From positions 1 to 22,954 of the forward strand of contig DATBAT010000039.1 of assembly GCA_036271375.1 (NCBI GenBank): 22,954 bases of DNA, written 5' to 3'. This DNA is from DATBAT01 sp036271375 (GTDB lineage: Bacteria > Acidobacteriota > Terriglobia > Terriglobales > Acidobacteriaceae). This document shows, piece by piece, positions 8,932 through 15,796 of the stretch. The translations under genes and the position numbers were made by a program. Within the stretch, counting starts at the first letter, position 1. The number at the start of each line of letters is the position of its first letter. The notes beneath the pieces were generated by a model that ran no database searches, had not been told where the DNA came from, and worked only from the letters and a program-made list of their open reading frames with translations.

Positions 8932-9023
8932 CGTAGAGGCAGGTGTCCCACCTGCCGGAGCAACTTTCGTCACGCGGTCGCAGAGCTAAAGCTCCTGGTC
9001 AGGTGAGGACACCTGCCTCTACG
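8932..9023. repeat. REPIN-like palindrome-of-palindromes, copy 1
   Basis: The left arm (8932-8956) and right arm (8997-9023) are near-perfect inverted copies, differing by one indel and a few bases, and each arm is itself a hairpin built on GGCAGGTG / CACCTG. The 40-base middle contains GAGCTAAAGCTC and the segment GGAGCAACTTTCG. Read on the other strand that segment matches the right part of the copy at 17944-18040, so the two are homologous elements in opposite orientation. It sits between two histidine kinase genes. The remaining 9024-9140 holds no clear feature beyond the upstream region of the next gene. Confidence 0.85.
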
Positions 9024-9140
9024 CGCGCAAAACCCACCGCCCACTCCCAAATCAGGAAACTCCTATCCCCAAAGTTCTTATTTCGACCTTATGTTTCCTC
9101 CCCAACTTAGCCTATCTGCCGTTAAGTAAAGGTAAGCGCA

Positions 9141-10802
9141 GTGGAACATCTCCACACCTCCGGCTTCATGCCGCACGGCTACTGCTACCTCTGGGATCCC
9201 TGGGTCCTCGGGCTACACGTCGTATCGGATGGCCTGATCGTGCTGTCGTATTACTGCATTCCAATCGCGTTGGTGTACCTGATCCGCAAGCGGCAGGACC
9301 TGCCCTTTAACTGGATCTTTTGGATGTTCGGGTTATTCATCCTGGGTTGTGGAACCACCCACCTGCTCGAGATTTGGACGGTCTGGCATGCATCGTATTT
9401 TCTTTCGGGGATCATTAAAGCCCTCACCGCAGTGGTCTCCGTCATGACCGCCGTGATGCTTGTCCCGCTCATCCCCAGGGCGGTCGCATTCCCCAGCTTT
9501 GAGCAGTTGCACGATGTCAACGCCTTGCTCGAAGCCCAGGTCGAACGGCGCGCCCAAACCGAGCAGCAACTTCGCGAAACGCTGGTGCTGCGCGAACGCG
9601 CCTACGCTGAACTCGCGGAGCAAAAATCTACCGTCGTCGAACTCCGCATCGCTCAGGAGGCTTTGAAGCAAAGTGAAGACCGCTTCCGCGGCGTGATCGA
9701 ATCCGCGCTGGACGCCGTCATCACCATCGACGCCCAGCAGCAGGTGGTCATGTTTAACGACGCTGCCGGCAAGATGTTTGGTTGCTCTCCTGAAGAGGCG
9801 ATTGGCAAAAACATTGACCGCTTCATCCCGCCCCGCTTCCGCAAGAGCCATAAAGAACACATCGTGAATTTCAGCCAGACCGGAATCACTTCTCGCGACA
9901 TGGGAGCGGCAAGTAACGTGAGCGGCCTTCGCGCCAATGGCCAGGAATTCCCTATTGAAGCTTCCATCTCACAACTCACGGTCGGGGCGGAAAAACTCTA
10001 CACCGTAATCCTTCGCGACACTACCGAACGCCAACGGTCGCAATCGGACCTGCTTCAACAGCGCGAAGAACTCTCCCGCTCCAATCGCGATCTGGAGCAG
10101 TTCGCCTACGCCGCGTCCCACGATTTGCAGGAGCCGCTGCGCGCCGTGGCCGGCTGTGTCGATCTCCTCAAACAGCGTTACCACAGCCAGATTGATGCCC
10201 ACGCGGACGAGTTCATCACTCACGCCATCGACGGCGCTACCCGCATGCAAAAGTTGATCGACGACCTGCTGATGTTTTCGCGGGTGGGTACGCACGGCGC
10301 AGAGTTTCAGGCAGTGGATTGCCCCGATGCCCTCGACGCCGCCTTGCACAACCTGACCCTCTCCATTAAAGAAACTCACGCCGTTATCGATGCCGGTCCG
10401 CTGCCGGTGGTCAAGGGAGATTTATCCCAATTGTCATTGGTGTTTCAAAATCTGATCGCCAACGCCATTAAATTTCGCGGGGACATGCCACCCTTGATTA
10501 CCATCCGCTCAAAATGGGAGGGCGGCGAATGGCTCATCTCCGTTACCGACAACGGAATCGGCATCGACGCAAAATACTTCGACCGCATCTTCGTGATCTT
10601 TCAACGGTTGCACACTCGCAAGGAATACCCCGGGACCGGTATGGGCCTCGCCCTCAGTAAGAAGATCGTCGAACGGCACGGCGGAAAAATGTGGGTCGAG
10701 TCTGAGCCCGGACACGCAACAACGTTTCATTTCACACTGTACGCCTTTGATGTTTCTAACTCTCTTCCTAAAGACAACCCTGTGGAGACGAACGCATGCT
10801 GA
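9141..10802 (+). CDS. Ethylene-receptor-like (ETR1-type) histidine kinase: ethylene-binding domain, PAS, HisKA, HATPase
   Basis: The 553-residue product starts at a GTG with AAAGG about ten bases upstream. Residues 20-115 form three membrane helices that align without gaps to plant ETR1 (offset +5): D30, Y37, I40 and P41 in helix 1 match ETR1 D25, Y32, I35 and P36; C70 and H74 in LGCGTTHLLEIW match the Cu(I) ligands C65 and H69; KALTAVVS..TAVMLV in helix 3 matches ETR1 KVLTAVVS..TALMLV. A coiled coil (120-178) leads to a PAS domain (about 178-300), HisKA with H327 (AASHDLQEPLR) and a HATPase with DNG at 470-472 and GTGMGLA at 498-504. The kinase core resembles cyanobacterial phytochrome-type kinases. 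Its stop overlaps the start of a response regulator by seven bases, strongly suggesting a cognate pair. Ethylene or another small ligand with bound copper is the expected input; this is inferred from family knowledge. Confidence 0.93.
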   Translation: MEHLHTSGFMPHGYCYLWDPWVLGLHVVSDGLIVLSYYCIPIALVYLIRKRQDLPFNWIFWMFGLFILGCGTTHLLEIWTVWHASYFLSGIIKALTAVVSVMTAVMLVPLIPRAVAFPSFEQLHDVNALLEAQVERRAQTEQQLRETLVLRERAYAELAEQKSTVVELRIAQEALKQSEDRFRGVIESALDAVITIDAQQQVVMFNDAAGKMFGCSPEEAIGKNIDRFIPPRFRKSHKEHIVNFSQTGITSRDMGAASNVSGLRANGQEFPIEASISQLTVGAEKLYTVILRDTTERQRSQSDLLQQREELSRSNRDLEQFAYAASHDLQEPLRAVAGCVDLLKQRYHSQIDAHADEFITHAIDGATRMQKLIDDLLMFSRVGTHGAEFQAVDCPDALDAALHNLTLSIKETHAVIDAGPLPVVKGDLSQLSLVFQNLIANAIKFRGDMPPLITIRSKWEGGEWLISVTDNGIGIDAKYFDRIFVIFQRLHTRKEYPGTGMGLALSKKIVERHGGKMWVESEPGHATTFHFTLYAFDVSNSLPKDNPVETNAC

Positions 10803-11248
10803 CCGCGAACGACGGCAAGATCATCGATATCTTGCTGGTCGAAGACAGCCCGAGTGACGCCCTGATGACCAAAGAGGCGCTCAACCACCAGAAAGTACTC
10901 AACCGCCTGCACATTGTGGACGATGGTGTCGAGGCGATGGCTTTCTTGCGTAGGCAAGGAAAATACTCCGAAGCGCCGCGGCCGGGGCTCATCTTGCTGG
11001 ATTTGAACCTGCCGCGCAAGAACGGCCTTGAGGTCCTGCGCGACCTTAAGAGTGATGCCGAACTCAAGGCCATCCCGGTAGTGGTGCTGACCACTTCCAA
11101 GGCGGAAGAAGACGTGCTCAATTCCTACGAGGCCCACGCCAATTGTTACATCACCAAGCCCGTCGAGTTCACCAAGCTGACGCAGGCGGTGCAATCGATC
11201 CGCGAGTTTTGGGTTTGTGTCGTCACCCTGCCGCCGGAAACCAGATGA
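10796..11248 (+). CDS. Single-domain response regulator, Rcp1-like
   Basis: The 150-residue product is a lone receiver domain. The acid pocket is E16/D17 (LLVEDSP), the phospho-acceptor is D69 (LILLDLNLP), and T99/T100 and K121 (YITKP) complete the switch. The long beta4-alpha4 region with the PRKNG phrase and the C-terminal SIREFW segment are typical of Rcp1-type regulators that pair with bacteriophytochromes. It starts at an ATG inside the last codons of the ethylene-receptor-like kinase (ATG within GCATGCTGA), with GGAG at 10784-10787 as ribosome site, so translation is coupled. With no output domain it must act on a protein partner or as a phosphotransfer intermediate. Confidence 0.93.
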   Translation: MLTANDGKIIDILLVEDSPSDALMTKEALNHQKVLNRLHIVDDGVEAMAFLRRQGKYSEAPRPGLILLDLNLPRKNGLEVLRDLKSDAELKAIPVVVLTTSKAEEDVLNSYEAHANCYITKPVEFTKLTQAVQSIREFWVCVVTLPPETR

Positions 11249-11294
11249 ATATACAAATTTGTATGTACGACAGTCCGCGAGACTGGTCGACCGT

Positions 11295-11298
11295 GGAG
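11295..11298 (+). promoter_or_regulatory. Ribosome binding site fixing the start of the hybrid kinase
   Basis: GGAG lies five bases before the ATG at 11304. It supports that start over the GTG at 11217, which lies inside the preceding gene and would add 29 residues unlike any receiver domain. Confidence 0.7.
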
Positions 11299-11303
11299 TA
11301 ACC

Positions 11304-13235
11304 ATGACTACAGCAACGCCCAAAACACTGTTGAGTCCGGGTATATTCGAAATTCTGTTTTTTGAAGACAGTCCGGCCGATTCCATGCTGGTGCAGTCTT
11401 ACATGGAGTCGGCGACGCTGCCTGCCCGTTTCACCGTGGTCGAGCGCCTGAGCGAAGGGCTCAATCTGCTCGCCAGTCGGCACTTCGATGTCGCCCTGCT
11501 TGACCTCAACCTTCCCGACAGCCAGGGCGCGGAGTCGCTCGATCGGCTCCACACAGCGGCCCCGCAGCTTCCCGTGGTGGCGGTCACCAGTATCCTCACG
11601 CCGGATCTCGCCGTCGAACTGCTGCGCAAAGGCGCGCAGGATTGCCTGCTCAAGAGTCCCGCGCTAGCGGTGATGCTGGCCAACGCCATACGTTACGCCA
11701 TCGAACGCCAGCACACGGCCGCCGAACTGGACGAACGCAACCGCCGCATTCAGGCCAGCGAGGCCCGCATCCGCGCCATTATCGACGCCAGCATGGACGC
11801 GATTCTCGTGGTCGACAGAGCGGGCAACGTACGCTTCGTAAACCGTGCCGTGGAAAACATGTTTGGACGTTCCGCCAGTGAGATCGTGGACCAGCCATTC
11901 TCCTTTCCGCTCGACGATGGCCAGGCCAGCGAAGTGGGAATTACACGCCAGGATGGAAGCACAACCTTGGCCGAGATGCGCGTGGTGCCCACCGATTGGG
12001 ACGGCGAAAAAATTCACCTGGCATTCCTGCGCGATATCACCGAACGCAAGCAGATGGAACAGGCCCTTGCCCGGGCCGACAAGATGCAGGCCCTTGGCAC
12101 TCTTGCCGGAGGCATCGCCCACGACTTCAACAACATCCTTCTCACCGTCTCTGGAAACGCAAAGCTCGCGCTGGAGGAACTGTCCGAAGACCATCCTGCC
12201 CGCCTCAGCGTTCTTGAAATCGCCAAGGCCGGCAGCCGCGCGGTGGCGTTGACCAGAAAAATCCTCAGCTTCAGCCGCCAGGAAGAATCGAAACGCCAAC
12301 TCATGGAAGTCGAACCCGTCCTGGAAGGGGCAATCTCGTGGCTGCGTTCCACGCTCCCCAGCGGCATCGAAATCCGCGAAAACTTCATGCCCGGTCTGCC
12401 TCAAATTTCCGCCGACCCTCTGCAAGTGCATCAGGTCATCGTGAACCTTGCCATGAATGCTGTCGATGCCTTGGGCGGCAAGCCCGGAGTGCTCGAACTG
12501 ACCGCCTCCCCAATCAAACTCAACGGCAACGGATCGAGCCTGTCTTCCAAACTGCTGCCGGGGCGCTACGTAAAACTTTCCATCAAAGACACTGGCCCCG
12601 GCATGGACAAACCCACCCTCGGCCGCGTGTTCGAACCATTCTTCACCACCAAGGCGCAAGGACGAGGCACCGGCATGGGTCTGGCAGTCGTCCACGGCAT
12701 TGTGAAGAACCACCTGGGAGAAGTCACCGCCTACAGTGAAGTGGGCAAAGGCACCGTGTTCAATTTATATTTTCCTGCCGAAGAAACCGCGGAGGCGGCG
12801 CACGCCGAACACACCAAAGCCCGCGGAAGCGGCCAGCGCATTCTTTACGTGGACGACGAAGAACCTCTCGTGTTGCTCATCACCCGCACGCTGACACGCC
12901 TGGGATATCAGGTCGTCGGGTTCAGCAATCCCGCGGAGGCTCTGCATAGTTTCGCGCAGCATCCCCAGGATTTTGACGCGATGGTCACCGATCTTTCCAT
13001 GCCCAGCATGTCCGGCACGGACTTGGCGCAGGCCGTCTTGCAGATTCGTCCCGAGCTTCCCGTGGTGCTGACCAGCGGTTACATCCGCGCGCAAGACCAG
13101 GAGATCGCCAGGCGGGTGGGAGTGCGCGAGCTAATCCTCAAGCCCGACACGGTCGAAGATCTGGGAGATACGCTGCACCGACTGCTGGGGACGACTGCAA
13201 AGAAGTCGAAGGCATCGGCCGGGCAGAGACAATAG
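11304..13235 (+). CDS. Hybrid histidine kinase REC-PAS-HisKA-HATPase-REC
   Basis: The 643-residue product begins at the ATG at 11304. A receiver domain spans about 16-135 with E21/D22 and phospho-site D67 (VALLDLNLP), but its lysine position reads LLKS (K117) instead of the usual KP. A coiled coil leads to a PAS domain (about 150-248, ending FLRDITERKQ). The HisKA has H273 in LAGGIAHDFNNIL, the group of NtrB-like kinases common in hybrids. The HATPase shows NLAMNAVDAL, DTGPGM (429-434) and GTGMGLAVV, and a second receiver spans 511-630 with D517/D518, D563 (VTDLSMP) and K613. No membrane segment is present, so it is cytoplasmic. Its N-terminal receiver could accept a phosphoryl group from an upstream kinase, making it a candidate later step of the ethylene-receptor-like pathway. 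Fifty-five bases separate it from the response regulator. Confidence 0.92.
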   Translation: MTTATPKTLLSPGIFEILFFEDSPADSMLVQSYMESATLPARFTVVERLSEGLNLLASRHFDVALLDLNLPDSQGAESLDRLHTAAPQLPVVAVTSILTPDLAVELLRKGAQDCLLKSPALAVMLANAIRYAIERQHTAAELDERNRRIQASEARIRAIIDASMDAILVVDRAGNVRFVNRAVENMFGRSASEIVDQPFSFPLDDGQASEVGITRQDGSTTLAEMRVVPTDWDGEKIHLAFLRDITERKQMEQALARADKMQALGTLAGGIAHDFNNILLTVSGNAKLALEELSEDHPARLSVLEIAKAGSRAVALTRKILSFSRQEESKRQLMEVEPVLEGAISWLRSTLPSGIEIRENFMPGLPQISADPLQVHQVIVNLAMNAVDALGGKPGVLELTASPIKLNGNGSSLSSKLLPGRYVKLSIKDTGPGMDKPTLGRVFEPFFTTKAQGRGTGMGLAVVHGIVKNHLGEVTAYSEVGKGTVFNLYFPAEETAEAAHAEHTKARGSGQRILYVDDEEPLVLLITRTLTRLGYQVVGFSNPAEALHSFAQHPQDFDAMVTDLSMPSMSGTDLAQAVLQIRPELPVVLTSGYIRAQDQEIARRVGVRELILKPDTVEDLGDTLHRLLGTTAKKSKASAGQRQ

Positions 13236-13245
13236 GCCCGAAAAT

Positions 13246-13279
13246 TTACAAAACGTTCCACGCGGAACGTTTTGTAAAG
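13246..13279. terminator. Perfect 15-bp stem-loop between convergent operons; probable bidirectional terminator (parS-like core)
   Basis: Arms 13246-13260 (TTTACAAAACGTTCC) and 13265-13279 are exact inverted repeats with the four-base loop ACGC. Read either way a GC-containing stem is followed by TTTTGTAAA, which fits an intrinsic terminator serving both the signalling cluster (ending 13235) and the suf operon (ending 13373). The centre GTTCCACGCGGAAC differs by one base from the pseudomonad-type parS site GTTCCACGTGGAAC, so a ParB site is an alternative reading. Confidence 0.7.
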
Positions 13280-13372
13280 ATGGATACCTTGTAGTTCGTT
13301 GAGGTTGGGCGAAGCTTTCCTCAAGTCGCGGGATGAGACCGCATTCCCGCACGTTTCCCATAACGGGAATTG

Positions 13373-13942
13373 CTATCTCGAAATGCCGATGGTCGGCGAT
13401 CCGTAGTCAAGATCGAAACCCAACTGAAGCTTGGCAGCTTCGGACATCAGGCCCGCATTCCACGGTGGATCGAAGACAACTTCTACCTGAACGTCTTTCA
13501 CTTCCGGCAAGCGGCGCAGCTTGGTTTCGACATCGGCCTTGAGCACGTTGCCCATGCCGCACCCCGGCGCGGTCATCGACATCTTCACGCCGATTCTCTT
13601 GCCGCCATCTTCGGCGTCGAGGATGTCGCAGGAGTAGATCAGTCCCAGATCAACGATGTTGACTGGAATCTCGGGATCGAAAACTGTCTTGAGTTGGTCC
13701 CAAACCAGTTGCTCGCTGAAGACGCCGGCCGATTTTTCTTCCACTGCGGGCAGCGCAAAACCCAGTGCGTCGGCGTCTTTGGCGTCGATACGGCACATGT
13801 ATCCCGCGTCGGTGATGACGGTGTATCCGCTGCCCAGGAACTGCGACACGCGCACGCGAGTCAAGGCGGGCAGCACGCGCGCCGTTCCGGCAGGAATCTC
13901 GATCGCTTCAGTATCACGCTTCAGGTTGATGTATTCGTACAT
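13373..13942 (-). CDS. sufT: Fe-S cluster assembly/maturation factor SufT (DUF59/MIP18 family, long form)
   Basis: The 189-residue product starts at the ATG at 13942; the longer reading to 14011 would run through palindromic repeat DNA. Residues about 1-75 are the N-terminal extension found in long SufT proteins. The DUF59/MIP18 domain (about 78-165) contains the signature DPEIPVNIVDLGLIY (89-103) and the conserved cysteine C128 in APGCGMG. SufT helps transfer Fe-S clusters to client proteins in bacteria using the SUF pathway. It is the last gene of the suf operon, 78 bases after sufU; that gap is filled by palindromes, and the ribosome site (AAGAGAG) is only moderate. Confidence 0.9.
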   Translation of the reverse strand: MYEYINLKRDTEAIEIPAGTARVLPALTRVRVSQFLGSGYTVITDAGYMCRIDAKDADALGFALPAVEEKSAGVFSEQLVWDQLKTVFDPEIPVNIVDLGLIYSCDILDAEDGGKRIGVKMSMTAPGCGMGNVLKADVETKLRRLPEVKDVQVEVVFDPPWNAGLMSEAAKLQLGFDLDYGSPTIGISR

Positions 13943-13954
13943 GGTTGCTCTCTT

Positions 13955-14023
13955 GTAGAGACGCAGATTGCTGCGTCCGGCAGCGGCACGGGTGATATAG
14001 AGACGTTGCAAGCAACGTCACTA
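13955..14023. repeat. Paired palindromes in the sufU-sufT gap (REPIN-like)
   Basis: One palindrome is GACGCAG-attg-CTGCGTC (13960-13977), the other is GACGTTGC-aa-GCAACGTC (14002-14019). The flanks GTAGAGACG on the left and, read on the other strand, GTAGTGACG on the right make the two halves inverted copies of each other, the same design as the elements at 8932 and 17944 but unrelated in sequence. The right end runs into the sufU stop codon. Confidence 0.7.
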
Positions 14024-14473
14024 CTCGGTCGATATCGCTTCCTGCGTGCCTTCCAATGCCGCCTGCAGCGTATGCCAGGCAAGCGTCGCGCACTTTACCC
14101 GCGCGGGAAACTCAGAAACGCCTGAAAACACCGCCAGCTTGCCGAGTTCGGGCTTGTCGCCGTTGGTGGCGGGCTGTCCGGTGACTACATTATGAAAGCG
14201 ATGGAAGAGTTCGTCGGCTTCGGCTTTGGTTTTGCCTTTCAGGCTTTGCGTCATCATCGAGGCGCTTGCCTTCGAGATGGCGCAGCCCGAGCCCTGGAAC
14301 GCGATGTCCTGAATCGACTCGCCATCCATTTTCACGAAGACTGTGAAACGGTCGCCGCACAGGGGATTGAAGCCCTCCGCTTTGTGGTCCGCGGCCAGCG
14401 GAACACGAAAATTTCTGGGCGCCTTACTGTGTTCGAGAATGACTTCCTGGTACAGGTCGCGTAAATCCGCCAT
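14021..14473 (-). CDS. sufU: Fe-S cluster assembly sulfur-transfer protein SufU
   Basis: The 150-residue product starts at the ATG at 14473, whose A is the last base of the sufS stop (TAATG), so the two are translationally coupled; the longer reading up to 14584 is only sufS sequence in another frame. Zinc/sulfur ligands are present: C39 and D41 (NPLCGDR), C64 (GSGCAIS) and C128 (RVKCATLAW). SufU accepts persulfide from SufS and passes it to the SufBCD scaffold, the role SufE plays in enterobacteria. Length is normal for the family. Confidence 0.94.
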   Translation of the reverse strand: MADLRDLYQEVILEHSKAPRNFRVPLAADHKAEGFNPLCGDRFTVFVKMDGESIQDIAFQGSGCAISKASASMMTQSLKGKTKAEADELFHRFHNVVTGQPATNGDKPELGKLAVFSGVSEFPARVKCATLAWHTLQAALEGTQEAISTE

Positions 14474-15723
14474 TAACCGAAGACCTCCTGCACCTTTTTG
14501 ATGCCTTTGGCCAGCACATCGATCTCTTCTTTCGTGTTGTAGAGGCCGAAAGAGGCGCGCGCCGTGGCGTCGACCCCGAAGCATTCCATCACCGGTTGGG
14601 CGCAGTGGTGTCCGGCGCGGATGGCAATACCTTCCTGGTCAAGAATCGTGCCGATGTCGTGGGGATGAACGCCTTCGATGATGAAGGACAGCACTCCGGC
14701 TTTTTCCTTGGCGGTGCCGATAATGCGCACGCCGGGGATTTTCGATACGACTTCGGTGGCGTAGGTCAGCAAATCGTGCTCGTAGGCGGCAATGTTTTCC
14801 ATGCCGAGGCCTTCGAGGTATTCGATAGCGGCGCGTAATCCTACTGCGCCTGACATGTCCGGCGTTCCTGCCTCAAACTTGTGCGGCACCTTGTTGTAGA
14901 TGGTCTTCTCGAAGCTGACCGAGCTGATCATGTCGCCGCCGCCCTGGTAAGGAGGCATAGCCTCAAGCAGCGCCTGCTTGCCATAAAGGACGCCGAAGCC
15001 GGTCGGCCCGTACGCTTTATGTCCTGAGAAAACGTAGAAATCGCAGTCCAGTTCCTGCACGTTCACCGGCATGCGAGGAGTGGCTTGCGCTCCGTCGACG
15101 AGCACAGGAATGTTCTTTGCGTGCGCCAGCTTGATGATCTTCGCAATGGGATTGACTGTGCCCAGCGCATTCGATACGTGGCCCAAAGCCAGCATCTTGG
15201 TCTTGGGGCCAAGCATCTTCTCTAGTTCGTCAAGCTTGAGTTCGCCGCGGTCGTTGATGGGCGCGACGCGGAGGGTGGCTCCCTTTTCGTCGCAGAGCAT
15301 TTGCCAGGGCACGATGTTGGAATGGTGCTCCATGGCGGTGATGATGACTTCATCGCCGGCGTTGACATGAACCCGTCCATATGTCTGCGCGACCAAGTTG
15401 ATCGCCTCGGTGGCACCGCGCACGAAGATGATTTCGCTGGGGCGCGCGGCATGCAGAAATCTCTGCACAGCCTTGCGTGCCATTTCAAATTCCTCGGTCG
15501 CCTTCTCAGATAGAAAATGCACGCCACGATGGATGTTGGCGTTGTCGTGCTCGTAGTAGTGCACCAGTGCATCGATCACTGACTTTGGCTTTTGTGAGGT
15601 GGCGGCGTTGTCCAGGTAGACGAGTGGATGTCCGTGGACCTCGGCCTGAAGGATGGGGAAATCAGCGCGCACCTTGTCGATGTCGAAGGCAATTTCTACT
15701 GGTAATTTGACGGCGGTGCTCAT
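14473..15723 (-). CDS. sufS: Cysteine desulfurase SufS (group II)
   Basis: The 416-residue PLP enzyme releases sulfur from L-cysteine as an enzyme persulfide. Visible are the LDNAATSQKP start motif (37-46), H133 of MEHHSN, the cofactor aspartate in LVDGAQA (D210), the Schiff-base lysine K236 (FSGHKAYGPTG) and the catalytic cysteine C374 (RAGHHCAQP). The extended small-domain loop and overall length fit SufS rather than IscS/NifS. It precedes sufU with a one-base overlap and follows sufD after 66 bases containing short repeats. Confidence 0.95.
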   Translation of the reverse strand: MSTAVKLPVEIAFDIDKVRADFPILQAEVHGHPLVYLDNAATSQKPKSVIDALVHYYEHDNANIHRGVHFLSEKATEEFEMARKAVQRFLHAARPSEIIFVRGATEAINLVAQTYGRVHVNAGDEVIITAMEHHSNIVPWQMLCDEKGATLRVAPINDRGELKLDELEKMLGPKTKMLALGHVSNALGTVNPIAKIIKLAHAKNIPVLVDGAQATPRMPVNVQELDCDFYVFSGHKAYGPTGFGVLYGKQALLEAMPPYQGGGDMISSVSFEKTIYNKVPHKFEAGTPDMSGAVGLRAAIEYLEGLGMENIAAYEHDLLTYATEVVSKIPGVRIIGTAKEKAGVLSFIIEGVHPHDIGTILDQEGIAIRAGHHCAQPVMECFGVDATARASFGLYNTKEEIDVLAKGIKKVQEVFG

Positions 15724-15761
15724 CCTGATTCCTCCCTTACCGCTGACGACCTTTTTTAAAA

Positions 15762-15796
15762 TCAGCGCTTAGCATTTAGCACTTGGCATTTAGCTT
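15762..15796. repeat. Short direct repeats of the TTAGCATTTAGC type
   Basis: The sufD-sufS gap ends with CTTAGCATTTAGCACTTGGC followed by ATTTAGC, a set of degenerate copies of (C/A)TTAGCA. The last copy overlaps the stop codon of sufD. Confidence 0.5.

Noticed and set aside
8932..9023. CRISPR-like reading of the repeated GGCAGGTG segments
   Set aside because: The copies are inverted, not direct, with no regular spacers and no cas genes.
11217..11303. Upstream GTG start for the hybrid kinase
   Set aside because: It overlaps the response regulator, adds a non-conserved stretch, and the ATG at 11304 has a better ribosome site.
11664..12713. Open frame of 349 codons on the minus strand opposite the hybrid kinase
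   Set aside because: No recognisable domain, and it runs through the PAS, HisKA and ATPase motifs of the real gene.
13355..13369. Small stem TTCCC-ATAAC-GGGAA next to the sufT stop codon
   Set aside because: Only five base pairs and no T-tract; too weak to call a terminator next to the much stronger hairpin at 13246-13279.
13943..14011. Longer N-terminus for SufT
   Set aside because: It would be encoded by the palindromic repeat and is unlike SufT proteins, which begin near MYEYINLKRD.
14474..14584. Longer N-terminus for SufU
   Set aside because: The extra residues come from an alternative frame of sufS; family length and the TAATG overlap support the ATG at 14473.
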